Shown here: positions 1-8,843 of the stretch, piece after piece
Layout: every line of letters begins with the position of its first letter
Numbering within the stretch: the first letter of the stretch is position 1
Notes under the pieces: generated by a model
Seen by the model: the letters and a program-made list of their open reading frames with translations, nothing else
The model's database searches: none
What the model was told of the DNA's origin: nothing
Position numbers and translations under genes: made by a program
NCBI RefSeq assembly: GCF_041537905.1
Contig: NZ_JBGRUO010000018.1
Span: 1 to 64,000, forward strand
Source: Ruegeria_C sp041537905
GTDB taxonomy: Bacteria; Pseudomonadota; Alphaproteobacteria; Rhodobacterales; Rhodobacteraceae
Direction of reading: 5' to 3'
DNA: 64,000 nucleotides

Positions 1-146
1 ATGAACCGCGCTGCTTCAGCGCTGTGTTGTACGAAGGCCAGTTCCTGGTCTTATACGTCGTAGGGGACCAACTGCTCATAACATCCAGCTATCACGCTGG
101 ATTCACGAGATGAATCCCCTCAGGCGATTTGTGCAACAAAGCCCTG
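1..146. mobile_element. Possible insertion-sequence end (remnant)
   Basis: A reading frame open from the window edge (codons from base 3) closes at a TGA at 111-113 and encodes about 36 residues I do not recognise. Just beyond, 126-143 reads GATTTGTGCAACAAAGCC. Its reverse complement resembles the terminal inverted repeats of some IS5-type elements, from memory. A 7-bp inverted repeat (GGATTCA at 99-105, TGAATCC at 111-117) sits at the inner edge. No transposase domain is visible, so this is a suggestion only. The rest up to base 292 holds no gene; it lies downstream of the minus-strand RTX protease. Confidence 0.3.
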
Positions 147-292
147 ATGGAACCCGCATTGGCACGGGATCTAATACGGGTGTTTTACGCGTTTTGCGGT
201 CGATGTCTTTAAGAGCCCGCTTGGCCGCCGGTTTGTCGGTTCCCTGGGCCGCCGCTGCGGGCAGCCCAAGGATATGTCTTGATCATCAATAC

Positions 293-3121
293 TCAGAGCA
301 AGAAATGGATCTCGGTCAGGTCCGTGGAGATGGTGCTTGCGAGCTCGATTTCGTTGTCCAGATAGGAGATCACCGTCGATCCACCCTGCTGGTTGATAGC
401 GAGATCATCAAATTCGAGGCCGGTTCCATTGATACGGATGCGGTCCTCGACCAGATCGAAATCTGCAATCAGATCCGATCCGGTCGCAACGCCAAAGACG
501 AAAATGTCGGCTCCGTTGCCGCCGGCCATCCGGTCGTCGCCGAGACCACCGATCATGCGGTCATCGCCGTCCTGACCACGCAAGATGTCATCACCTAGAT
601 TACCCCGCAGAGCGTCGTTGCCATCGCCGCCCTGCAAGTTGTCCCGACCCTGATTGCCAAACAGTTGATCATCACCTCCGTCACCGCGGAGGATATCGTC
701 ACCGGCGCGTCCCCGCAGGATGTCGTTGCCTTCGAGACCGTCAATCTCATTGCTGCCGCCATTGCCGCGCAGGACATCGTTATGGGCTGAGCCGATCAGG
801 TTCTCGATGAAGGCATAGCTGTCCCCTGCCGCATCGCCGGTGTTAACAGCTGCATTGGCGAGGTCGGCGCGTAGGCCTGCCTCGGCGTTGCGATAGCTGG
901 CCGCGTCAATGCCTGAGCCACCATGCAACAGATCGGCACCGGCACCGCCTTCCAGTTCGTCCTCGTCGCTGCCGCCGTAAAGGTCGTCATCGCCGCTGCC
1001 ACCAATGAGCACATCATCTCCATCATGTGCAAACAGCCGGTCATCTCCACCGCCGCCGACCATGCTGTCGTCTCCGTCGCCACCGAACAGCGTATCCTCG
1101 CCGAGCCCGCCATCGAGATCATCGTCGCCGCCACGGCCGCTGAGGAAATCGTCGCCCGAACCACCAGAAAGCAGGTTGGCGCCATCGGTGCCATAAAACG
1201 TGTCGGCATAGAGCGATCCAGTTAGCCCCTCGATGCTGATCAGCGTGTCGGTGATCGCGCCGTTCACAACCTGCGGACCGCCGAGTGCAAGATCGACGGT
1301 ATAGGTGAACCCACCAAGCGGCACGTTGTAAGACACGATATCAAAGCCTGCGCCGCCATTGAGGATGTTCTCTCCGCGGTTTCCGCGCAGCAGGTCATCG
1401 CCGTCGCCACCGACAATTCCATCATCGCCAAAGGCGCCGACAAGCGTGTCATTGCCGCCGCCACCGATCAGAACTGAGTTCGTATTGCTTGCACGAACAA
1501 TGTCGTCGCCATCGCCCATGACCGCCATCTCGAAGTTCTCGACGGTTTCGGTGATCACACCGTTCGACGCAGTGCCGGTCTGCAGATGCACCGTCCAGTC
1601 TGCCGATGAGGCCGAGAAGTCGATCCGGTCAAACCCGTTGCCGCCGTCGAAATCGTCGGTTCCTGCGCCATTGAAGATGACGTCATCACCGGCTCCCCCG
1701 CGCACGATGTCGTCGCCTGAACCGTCGTAGATTTCGTCATTGCCCCATTGCCCATGCAGGTGATCATCGCCGGTTTCGCCACGCAGCGTATCGTGTCCGT
1801 GACCGCCGCGCAGGGTGTCATCACCCGAAGCACCATTGAGCGCGTCATGTCCAAACCCGCCATGCAGGCTGTCATCTCCAGCTCCACCCAGCAGCGCGTC
1901 GTTATCAATCCCGCCACTGAGGGTGTCATCATGGCTGCCACCGCTGAGATAGTCCCTGCCGCTGCCGCCCATGAGCATGTCATTGCCGCTGCCGCCGCTC
2001 AGGATGTCGTTGCCCTCGAAGCCCCAAATACTGTCGACCGAGCCGCCGCCGCGCAGGTCGTTGGACAATGCGTTGCCGCGAATCTCGTCGCCCCTGTTGG
2101 TGCCGACGGCATTCTCGATCCGCGCGCCGTAAGCGATGGCGATGTTGTCGGTCATCCCGTGGGTCGAGGAAAACGCACCCTCACGCAGGTCCAGCCGGAC
2201 ACCAAGCGCGTTGGTATCCCCGGACAGGTCTAGCCAGTCATCCGCCCCACCGGCATCCCAGATCGCATAGACCGGATCGTCATTCACGCTCCAGTCATGG
2301 ATCGGGTCGTTAGCCAGGGTCGCGTTGTATCCGTAACGCGTGTTGCCCAGACGTGTCTCGTCGTTGATCCCGTAGACCTCCTGGACCACCTTGACGTCAT
2401 GCAGCATCAGGCTATCAGCGTGGTTGCCGTTGAAGTCGGCCCCCGTATTGGTTTCGCTGAAATAGGACATGATCGTGTATTGCCGGGAGTCCTCGAAATA
2501 CTCCGCCGAGTTGGCGTAGGTCGGGGACGGGATATCACCGGCGTCATAGTCGCCAGGGTGATCGAAGTTCAGCGCATGGCCGATCTCGTGCATCAAGATG
2601 CGGAACCCGCTTTCACCCGGATCGGCACCGTTCAGGATCTGGTTTGCAATACCGGGATAAAGCGTGTTGATGGTGATATCTCCATCGCGGCTGTTGCTCG
2701 GGTCATCGTCGGGATGCCGGCCATAAGCGACGCCCGGGGCTGGTACCTGAACCGGTTGCCCGTCGATCTCGACCGTCGGGCCAATGTCACGGGCCAGGAA
2801 CTGAATTTGCCCCGCATGGCTGGTGCCCGCGTTGAAGAACGCCAGGTTCGACACGTCGGCCCATTGCTGCAGCGCGAGGGCCGCACCGTCACGCGCGTCG
2901 GCACCAAAGCCCTGATAGCTCTGCGCCGATAGCAGTCCAACCACATCCGCCCAGTCGTCGGGAAGGGTCTGCGGGAAGGAAAATGACACGACATGCAGAT
3001 CACCGCCATTCTGGGGCCAGTAAATGCCGCCGCCCTCCCACTGGTCGGGTAGATCATCCAGATCAATTGACGGTTTGTTTCCTTGGAAAACAGGATCGGG
3101 TAGATTTGGAACGGTAGACAT
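293..3121 (-). CDS. Serralysin-like M10 metalloprotease with RTX repeats
   Basis: This is a 942-residue acidic secreted protein. Residues 1-230 form a peptidase M10 domain with the zinc motif HEIGHALNFDH (His178, Glu179, His182, His188) and a Met-turn TIMSYF near 216-221. From about residue 360 to 890 come long blocks of GGxGxDxLx calcium-binding nonapeptides, then a non-repetitive C-terminus typical of type I secretion substrates. There is no Sec signal, as expected for that route. The start at 3121 has AAGGAG eight bases upstream; an ATG 11 codons earlier lacks one. The usual Gly of HExxHxxGxxH is Asn here. No dedicated type I transporter lies nearby. Its role is probably extracellular proteolysis; the substrate is unknown. 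Confidence 0.9.
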   Translation of the reverse strand: MSTVPNLPDPVFQGNKPSIDLDDLPDQWEGGGIYWPQNGGDLHVVSFSFPQTLPDDWADVVGLLSAQSYQGFGADARDGAALALQQWADVSNLAFFNAGTSHAGQIQFLARDIGPTVEIDGQPVQVPAPGVAYGRHPDDDPSNSRDGDITINTLYPGIANQILNGADPGESGFRILMHEIGHALNFDHPGDYDAGDIPSPTYANSAEYFEDSRQYTIMSYFSETNTGADFNGNHADSLMLHDVKVVQEVYGINDETRLGNTRYGYNATLANDPIHDWSVNDDPVYAIWDAGGADDWLDLSGDTNALGVRLDLREGAFSSTHGMTDNIAIAYGARIENAVGTNRGDEIRGNALSNDLRGGGSVDSIWGFEGNDILSGGSGNDMLMGGSGRDYLSGGSHDDTLSGGIDNDALLGGAGDDSLHGGFGHDALNGASGDDTLRGGHGHDTLRGETGDDHLHGQWGNDEIYDGSGDDIVRGGAGDDVIFNGAGTDDFDGGNGFDRIDFSASSADWTVHLQTGTASNGVITETVENFEMAVMGDGDDIVRASNTNSVLIGGGGNDTLVGAFGDDGIVGGDGDDLLRGNRGENILNGGAGFDIVSYNVPLGGFTYTVDLALGGPQVVNGAITDTLISIEGLTGSLYADTFYGTDGANLLSGGSGDDFLSGRGGDDDLDGGLGEDTLFGGDGDDSMVGGGGDDRLFAHDGDDVLIGGSGDDDLYGGSDEDELEGGAGADLLHGGSGIDAASYRNAEAGLRADLANAAVNTGDAAGDSYAFIENLIGSAHNDVLRGNGGSNEIDGLEGNDILRGRAGDDILRGDGGDDQLFGNQGRDNLQGGDGNDALRGNLGDDILRGQDGDDRMIGGLGDDRMAGGNGADIFVFGVATGSDLIADFDLVEDRIRINGTGLEFDDLAINQQGGSTVISYLDNEIELASTISTDLTEIHFLL

Positions 3122-3306
3122 AACAATAACTCCTTGAAAATTCTGGCCCGGCACACCGCTCGGTGGGCAGTGAGCAAGTGGCGGTCAGCCTCTAACAGAT
3201 GTCAGGTAAGCAGCACGTCACGGACCGGGGCCCGGGGGCCGAGCCCTTACAAGTTTGAATTTTTGAGACTTCGAGGGTGGCCGAAGCTCGCGACCGCAGC
3301 TCTGCT

Positions 3307-3705
3307 TCAGCCGTTCACCGGTCTGCGATACAACAGAACGACGTCCGTCACACTGACGCTTCCGCCGCTTTCTTCGTCAACCTTGAAGACAAACCGATTG
3401 GTGCCTGTGTGAAGCTGGCTGCCTCCGAGGACCTCGTGAACCGTCCTTGGTTCACTGCTTTTCATGGGGAGTGAGAGCACGGTCGCTTCATCTCCCGTTC
3501 CAAGCTTCTGCACCTCGACCTTCAGCTTCAGATCGGCTGCCCCGTCGGGGTCGGCGCGAAAGCACAACACCGGGCGGCTTGTCGAGGAATTCAGAATGAT
3601 GTTGTCAGGTGGATTGAAGTCCACATGAGCTTCTTGCGTCTGAAAGAACGACAGCTTGAAGCCTGCATCGATAAGAACTGCGTAGTCGGAAAGAGTTGCG
3701 GACAT
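3307..3705 (-). CDS. Small protein of unknown function next to RTX protease
   Basis: This 132-residue protein is of a family I do not recognise. It has no signal peptide or membrane segment and looks beta-rich, with a C-terminus ending in a basic RRPVNG. The start at 3705 is chosen because GAGGAG lies seven bases upstream; a longer frame to 3849 has no ribosome site. The ten bases CCAGAATTTT directly before the ribosome site also occur at the same place before the RTX protease, so the two genes may share a leader or regulator. It lies 185 bases upstream of the protease on the same strand. Function cannot be assigned. Confidence 0.7.
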   Translation of the reverse strand: MSATLSDYAVLIDAGFKLSFFQTQEAHVDFNPPDNIILNSSTSRPVLCFRADPDGAADLKLKVEVQKLGTGDEATVLSLPMKSSEPRTVHEVLGGSQLHTGTNRFVFKVDEESGGSVSVTDVVLLYRRPVNG

Positions 3706-3938
3706 AATATTTCTCCTCACAAAATTCTGGCACTTCAACGGATGGCAGCGGTCTAACACCGATACGAGAAAGCGGATTAAGATCGCCGTATCAGTCTGCC
3801 ATCCGGCCAATGGCCAGCGCTTACCCCATCGCCAACAATTGCGATGCACCTCTCATCCTAAGGCGGTCGAACTGATACACATCGTGGAGTTATGTTGAGT
3901 CTTCACTCAACGTTGCCGCAACGTGGTTGCGCCTTTCG

Positions 3939-5498
3939 CTAACCGACTGGCTTATCTGCCACAGCCACCGCGACATGTTCTTCCGGATCAACCGATTTAC
4001 GAAGACGGTTGAGCGCGCGGTCAAACCTGTCTCGTGCCCTTGCGTGGACAACGGGAAACCTGTCTGCATAGGCTTCAAGGTTGAACCGTGGGAAGCGTTT
4101 TGTAATCTCGCAAATGGTGGCATGAGCCGCTTCGGTTTTGCCCAGCATGGCCTGTGACAAGGCACAAAAACCGAGACTGGAGACATGTTCGAACCCGCGC
4201 TGCGATGCCGCTACCGACCTTTCGTAATCACCAAGGAAAAACGCAATCCGGGTTTCCACGATCCGATGATAACCGGGGAGCGCAGGATTAAGCGCCTGCG
4301 CCTGATCGAGCATTTCGCGGGCCGCGGTCAGATCGCCAAGAACAAGTGCAAGTGGCGTGCTTACCGCGATACAGGCATCGGCGTCCGACGAAACAGACTG
4401 CGCTGCTTGCCGCGTCGCTTCGACTGCGCGCTGCAGATCACCGTCACCGGCCCACTTTATGGCCACCAATGCCAGATTGGCTGGGTCGTGCGGTTCAAGG
4501 CGGTATGCCTGCTCGATCGCCTCACCCGCCTCGTCGAGCATCTCGGGGGAGGGGTCTGCAACGACATCATAGGCCCAGCGCAGCATGACCGATTTCATCG
4601 CCCAGCATCGGGCGAAACGCGGGTCCAACTCCAGCGAGCGACGAAAATGCTCGATTGAGCGCATTAGCCCCGTTTCATCGGGTTCAAGATTGATATCGCA
4701 CCCCCTGATGAAATGCTCAAACGCGTTGAGGTCGTCGGGGGCGAGAACGGAGGCTGATTTGAACTGCGCTACGTGAAGCTCACCGTGCCAACCGACGAGC
4801 TTTGAAACAACCGATCTGACAATTTCATCGCGCGCTGCATTCAGGTTGGTCGCCGAGCGCTCCGCCTTGTCCGACCAAAGCGCTTGTCCCGATTTGCCAT
4901 CCACCAACTGGAAACGCGCCCGAACGAAGCCACCGATAATATCGAGATTGCTTTCAAGCAGATAGTCAGCCTCAAGCGACTGCGCTATGGCCCGCGCATC
5001 CTGTTGCATGTCCACGGAAAATGACGACATGCGCGCAACCACGGCGATGTCACGATACCGCCCCAGCTCGTTGACGAGATCGGTTGCGATGGCCTCTGAG
5101 ACTTGCGCGCAGTCCTGCGCCTGTTCTTTGACATAGGGCCTCAGAATGGCGAGAGTCACACGAGCCTCGCGCGGGGGCAGAAGCCCCGCCATGCCTGCTT
5201 CGCCTGTCTGTACGCCGCCCAGGAATTTGAACCCGCGACCGCGCAAGGTCTTGATGAAACTGGGGTTTTGTGCATCGTCGCCCAAGGCCACGCGCAGGTC
5301 GTGAATGTACTCTCGAACAAGGTCGGGCGTAACGTGCAACCCTGGCCAGACTTCTGCGAGCAGTTCTTCACGCGACACAATCTCGCCGGTGCGGGCAACG
5401 AGACATTCCAGAACCGCAGCGGCTTTGGGCGTTAGCGAAACGGAGACATCGCCTTTGATGAGGTAGTGTTTGTTTGGGTTGTAGATCCAATCCGGCAT
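3939..5498 (-). CDS. CadC/OmpR-type winged-helix regulator with TPR-like C-terminus
   Basis: This 519-residue protein has an N-terminal winged-helix DNA-binding domain (about residues 5-100, including SREELLAEVWPG and the wing TLRGRGFKF). A TolB/FlgO-like middle region spans about 125-245, and a helical TPR-type C-terminal half follows. This layout is known from ToxR/CadC-like regulators and soluble relatives with repeat domains. No transmembrane segment separates the domains, so it is probably cytosolic. The ATG at 5498 gives a natural domain start; an ATG at 5558 is possible, and neither has a strong ribosome site. It may control the adjacent minus-strand RTX genes, which is inference from position. 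Confidence 0.8.
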   Translation of the reverse strand: MPDWIYNPNKHYLIKGDVSVSLTPKAAAVLECLVARTGEIVSREELLAEVWPGLHVTPDLVREYIHDLRVALGDDAQNPSFIKTLRGRGFKFLGGVQTGEAGMAGLLPPREARVTLAILRPYVKEQAQDCAQVSEAIATDLVNELGRYRDIAVVARMSSFSVDMQQDARAIAQSLEADYLLESNLDIIGGFVRARFQLVDGKSGQALWSDKAERSATNLNAARDEIVRSVVSKLVGWHGELHVAQFKSASVLAPDDLNAFEHFIRGCDINLEPDETGLMRSIEHFRRSLELDPRFARCWAMKSVMLRWAYDVVADPSPEMLDEAGEAIEQAYRLEPHDPANLALVAIKWAGDGDLQRAVEATRQAAQSVSSDADACIAVSTPLALVLGDLTAAREMLDQAQALNPALPGYHRIVETRIAFFLGDYERSVAASQRGFEHVSSLGFCALSQAMLGKTEAAHATICEITKRFPRFNLEAYADRFPVVHARARDRFDRALNRLRKSVDPEEHVAVAVADKPVG

Positions 5499-5914
5499 CG
5501 TACTTTTTTGCGCTTCACAATGCTGAAGCCTCACGCTCTTAAATCTCAAGCATACCATCAGATGAAAATGATTGCATTGAATCTCCCGCGCCGAGACGGT
5601 CTGTGCAAAGGGGAGAGAGGCGATAGTGATGGCGCCGTTGCGCTAATACTCAAAAAGCGCGCTGTCTCTATCGCCGCCCAGTTTGCCGATAATCGCTGTC
5701 ACCGCAGGGTTTGAGCCTGAGCGAACTCAAACGATGTCGGGCGACGTGGAGCCCCCAAATCCCTTCTTCACCCACCGGGCTCTGGCCAAAGGGCCGCCCT
5801 TGCCCCTATGCCGCACCTGATGCAAACTTACGCATGGAGGAGGAATGTCTGTTGCACCGTGGGGTCTGCTGCCAAAAAGACCAGCGCGGCGATGTGTTTC
5901 GGGAGAAGTGAGTC
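5499..5914. other. Intergenic region with inverted repeat GTTTGAG-N10-CTCAAAC
   Basis: This 416-base stretch lies between the divergent winged-helix regulator and the DUF2189 gene. Short open frames here have Cys- or Arg-rich, low-complexity translations and no ribosome sites. The clearest element is a perfect 7-bp inverted repeat, GTTTGAG at 5709-5715 and CTCAAAC at 5726-5732. It could be an operator for the divergent pair or a transcript hairpin. No recognisable promoter hexamers were picked out with confidence. Confidence 0.4.
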
Positions 5915-6733
5915 ATGACATCCAAGACCGCAGGTTCCACACCACCGGACGATCTTACGCCACAGCAGCCGGGCAGCCCCGCAGTAAATAAGGTGACGGC
6001 AGATGATATCACCGAGTCACTGAAGGCCGGGTTTTCCGACTTTCTGGCGCGCCCCGTCATGAGCGGCTTCTTCGGTCTGTTCTATGCGGTGTTCGGAATC
6101 CTGTTTGTTTGGTGCCTGTTCTGGCTCGGCAAGATCTGGATGGTCATTCCAGCCGCTATAGGCTTTCCGCTCGTCGCGCCTTTTGCTGCGGCCGGGCTTT
6201 ATGAGATGTCCCGCCGGTTGCAGAAGGGAGAGAGCTTCGGTTGGTCTGAAATCCTCACTGTCATGGCCAAGCAACGCAAGCGTGAAATGGGCTGGTTAGC
6301 CTTTGTCACCCTGTTCATTTTGTGGGTGTGGTTCTACCAGTTTCGGACTTTGCTGGTGATCATCCTGAAAGATTCATCCTTTTCGGATTTGGACGGGTTT
6401 TTGAACACCGTGTTCTTCACATCGGAAGGCTGGATCTTCCTTGCTTTTGGCACCTGCGTCGGCGCGTTTCTGTCGGCAGTTCTCTTCTCGGTGACCGTCG
6501 TTGCCATGCCCATGCTGCTCGACCGGGAAGTTGATTTCATTTCTGCAATGTTGACATCCATTCGCGTCGTTTATGAAAACCCCGTGGTCATGCTCGTCTG
6601 GGCGGCGATTATCATTGTCACCATGCTGTTGTCGCTGGTTCCGGCGTTTCTGGGCCTGATTTTCACGCTGCCGATCCTTGGCCACACCACATGGCATCTC
6701 TATCAGCGGGCCGTGACCCCAGAGGAGGGGTGA
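5915..6733 (+). CDS. DUF2189 family integral membrane protein
   Basis: This 272-residue protein has a hydrophilic N-terminus of about 45 residues followed by six hydrophobic segments, starting with GFFGLFYAVFGILFVW and ending near LGLIFTLPILGHTTWHLYQR. The pattern and the conserved GHTTWH-LY end match DUF2189 membrane proteins, common in Rhodobacterales and of unknown role. The ATG at 5915 follows a GGGAGAAG-type ribosome site. It stands alone, with no partner in an operon, and no catalytic residues are apparent. Confidence 0.8.
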   Translation: MTSKTAGSTPPDDLTPQQPGSPAVNKVTADDITESLKAGFSDFLARPVMSGFFGLFYAVFGILFVWCLFWLGKIWMVIPAAIGFPLVAPFAAAGLYEMSRRLQKGESFGWSEILTVMAKQRKREMGWLAFVTLFILWVWFYQFRTLLVIILKDSSFSDLDGFLNTVFFTSEGWIFLAFGTCVGAFLSAVLFSVTVVAMPMLLDREVDFISAMLTSIRVVYENPVVMLVWAAIIIVTMLLSLVPAFLGLIFTLPILGHTTWHLYQRAVTPEEG

Positions 6734-7035
6734 TCCCCGATACGTTTGGGTCGAGACTCCCCCCGCGTGCAGAACGCTCTTTATTGGATTGCCAATGATT
6801 TGCGAGGTCCGCCTTGGGCTCTGCGCCAACTTGCGACAGTGCGGCAAACCCATACAGGCGAGCGGATTTAGCATCGATCTGAAATTCTCAAGCCGAGCGC
6901 ATAGGCCAGTGCTCCATCAGGGCTTCAAATGTAAATTTTTTTGACAGTTGATAAATAAATAATGTACGCTAAAGTTGCTTCTGCCGGAGACGTCTAGGCT
7001 TTTATTCAGAAAGGATTCGAAAGGATGGCCGCAGC
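6734..7035. other. Intergenic region upstream of sulfatase
   Basis: This 302-base stretch has no credible gene. The first 190 bases show nothing recognisable. The last 110 are AT-rich, unlike the surroundings, and carry the operator listed separately at 6940-6955 plus a TTGACA hexamer at 6941-6946 inside it. A TACGCT at 6965-6970 could serve as a weak -10 element. Confidence 0.5.
6940..6955 (+). promoter_or_regulatory. SorC-type operator, copy 1 (sulfatase promoter)
   Basis: The bases TTTGACAGTTGATAAA match the two other copies at 10847-10862 and 17508-17523, with consensus TTTNACA-N2-TGTAAAA and one mismatch in the right arm here. The site overlaps a TTGACA -35-like hexamer, so binding should block the sulfatase promoter. 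A partial match, CAAATGTAAA, lies just upstream at 6926-6935. Binding by the SorC-family protein encoded at 16444-17418 is inferred from shared location. Confidence 0.6.
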
Positions 7036-8574
7036 ATGAACATCATAGTGGTTCTCGTCGACAGCCTGAACAAGGATTGCCTTTCCGCTTACAATCCCGG
7101 CACATCCTGCCAAACACCAAATGTCGAAAAACTCGCGGCGCGCGGGCAGGTGTTCGAAGACCATTATGTCGGCAGCTTGCCCTGTATGCCTGCGCGGCGA
7201 GAAATCATGTCAGGGCGCAAGGAATTTCTCTGGCGACCCTGGGGCGGGATGGAGGTCTTTGACCCTCGAATGCCCAAGGAAATCGCCAAGGCCGGTTACA
7301 ACACCGCCATGGTCACCGACCACTACCATTACTGGGAGGAAGAGGCGAACGGCTACATGCAGGGGTTCCAGAACCTGCAACTCGTGCGCGGGCACGAGGT
7401 GGATGGCTGGAAATTGCCCGATCCCCATGCCGAAGATCCGCCTTGGGTCAAGAACGTGATGAAATACCGCGCCGCCGAGCACATTCGCCAATACGCGGCC
7501 AATGTGAAGGACTTTAAAGGCGAGGAAGACTATTTCGCGCCCAAGGTATTCCAGGGCGCCATGGACTGGCTTGACGAGAATGCCAGCAAGGGGCCGTTCT
7601 TTCTGCAGGTGGAGTGTTTCGACGTGCACGAACCCTTCGAAGTGCCCGAACCCTACGCCTCGATGTATACCGAAGGCGACAAGAACGATTTCAACATTTG
7701 GCCGCCATATCAGGTCTATGCCGATCTTGAACGATTCATGGATGAAACCACGCCCGAAGAACTGGCATTCTTGCGCGCCCAGTACATGGGCAAGGTCACG
7801 ATGATGGATACCTGGCTCGGCAAATTCATGGCCAAGATGGATGCGCTGGACCTCTGGGGGGATACCATGGTGGTATTTACCACCGATCACGGCCATGACC
7901 TGGGAGAGCGGCGCGCCTTCGGCAAACAGTTCCCGCATTATGACAGCCACGCCAATATTCCGATGATCGTCTGGCATCCGAAGGCGCCGGGCAATGGCCA
8001 ACATGTCAGTGGGCTAACCCAGACAGTTGATCTGTTTGCTACGCTGATCGAAGCCGCCGGGGGTGAGGTTCCGGAGGGCAACCGTCATTCAAAGTCCATT
8101 CTGCCCATGATCAGCGACGGCGCTGACAGTCCGCATGACGCGCTGATCTACGGTACATTCGGTCAAGGGCTGTGTGTGACGGATGGCGAATACACGCTGT
8201 TCCGCGCACCGGTAGAAGGCAAACCGCTCTTTACCTATTCCACGGCAATCTTCCGTCCGCTGATTGTCGACAATCCAGTGGATGGCCGCGTCGGGCGACC
8301 ACCCGAACCCCCTGCGGAACAGGGCATGTTTGACCCATCCGTCGATCTGCCGCTTTGGAAAACGCCGATCAGCATCGACCCGCGCACTTATGAGTGCTTT
8401 CTCTACAACCGCGCGCGCGATCCGGGTCAGACCGAAAACCTGTGGCACAGCGATGCCGGGCAAAGACACCGAATGCTACGACTGGCGCGCGATCTTATGG
8501 ATCAGGAAGGCTATCCGGCGGAACAACTGGAACGGCTCGGCATGACCGATGCGGATCTCAGGGTTGCGTCATAG
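7036..8574 (+). CDS. Cytosolic sulfatase (formylglycine-dependent)
   Basis: This 512-residue enzyme of the alkaline phosphatase/sulfatase superfamily carries the formylglycine signature CMPAR, with the modified Cys at residue 50. The metal-site regions VVLVDSLNKD near the start and FTTDHGHDLGERR in the second half are present, as is the family-typical DHYVGSLPC lead-in. No signal peptide is visible, so it should hydrolyse a sulfate ester in the cytosol after import. The start follows AAAGGA about ten bases upstream. It faces the split transketolase genes and shares their operator type. The substrate is unknown; sulfated sugars or polyols would fit the neighbours. A formylglycine-generating enzyme must be encoded elsewhere. 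Confidence 0.88.
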   Translation: MNIIVVLVDSLNKDCLSAYNPGTSCQTPNVEKLAARGQVFEDHYVGSLPCMPARREIMSGRKEFLWRPWGGMEVFDPRMPKEIAKAGYNTAMVTDHYHYWEEEANGYMQGFQNLQLVRGHEVDGWKLPDPHAEDPPWVKNVMKYRAAEHIRQYAANVKDFKGEEDYFAPKVFQGAMDWLDENASKGPFFLQVECFDVHEPFEVPEPYASMYTEGDKNDFNIWPPYQVYADLERFMDETTPEELAFLRAQYMGKVTMMDTWLGKFMAKMDALDLWGDTMVVFTTDHGHDLGERRAFGKQFPHYDSHANIPMIVWHPKAPGNGQHVSGLTQTVDLFATLIEAAGGEVPEGNRHSKSILPMISDGADSPHDALIYGTFGQGLCVTDGEYTLFRAPVEGKPLFTYSTAIFRPLIVDNPVDGRVGRPPEPPAEQGMFDPSVDLPLWKTPISIDPRTYECFLYNRARDPGQTENLWHSDAGQRHRMLRLARDLMDQEGYPAEQLERLGMTDADLRVAS

Positions 8575-8843
8575 GCGGCAGCGCCTGCGGGCCTACCGAC
8601 CGAACGCGGCCCTGCCGGCTGTTGCAAAATTTGGAATTGGTGTCGTCCGGCTCGTCTTCGCCCTGAGGATAGCCCCTGGGCACATTCTCGTTCAGCCTCG
8701 CTGGGCAAGCGGCCACCCGCCCGTCCGCCGAATGCCGGCGCATCGCTTTTGGCTGGTTTTACGACCGGGTGATCCGCGGGGCCCGTCCAGTTGCTGCCGG
8801 GACCCGGCGTCATCCGCCGGACCACGGCACCCGTTCGGCAGGA

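Noticed and set aside
110..2932. Several open frames opposite the RTX protease
   Set aside because: They are repeats-driven shadows; the translated Ser/Pro/Thr-rich or Val-Ile-Ala repeats mirror the GGxGxD coding on the other strand, and none has a ribosome site.
5711..5911. Cys-rich 66-codon frame upstream of DUF2189
   Set aside because: No ribosome site and overlap with the inverted repeat; composition looks noncoding.
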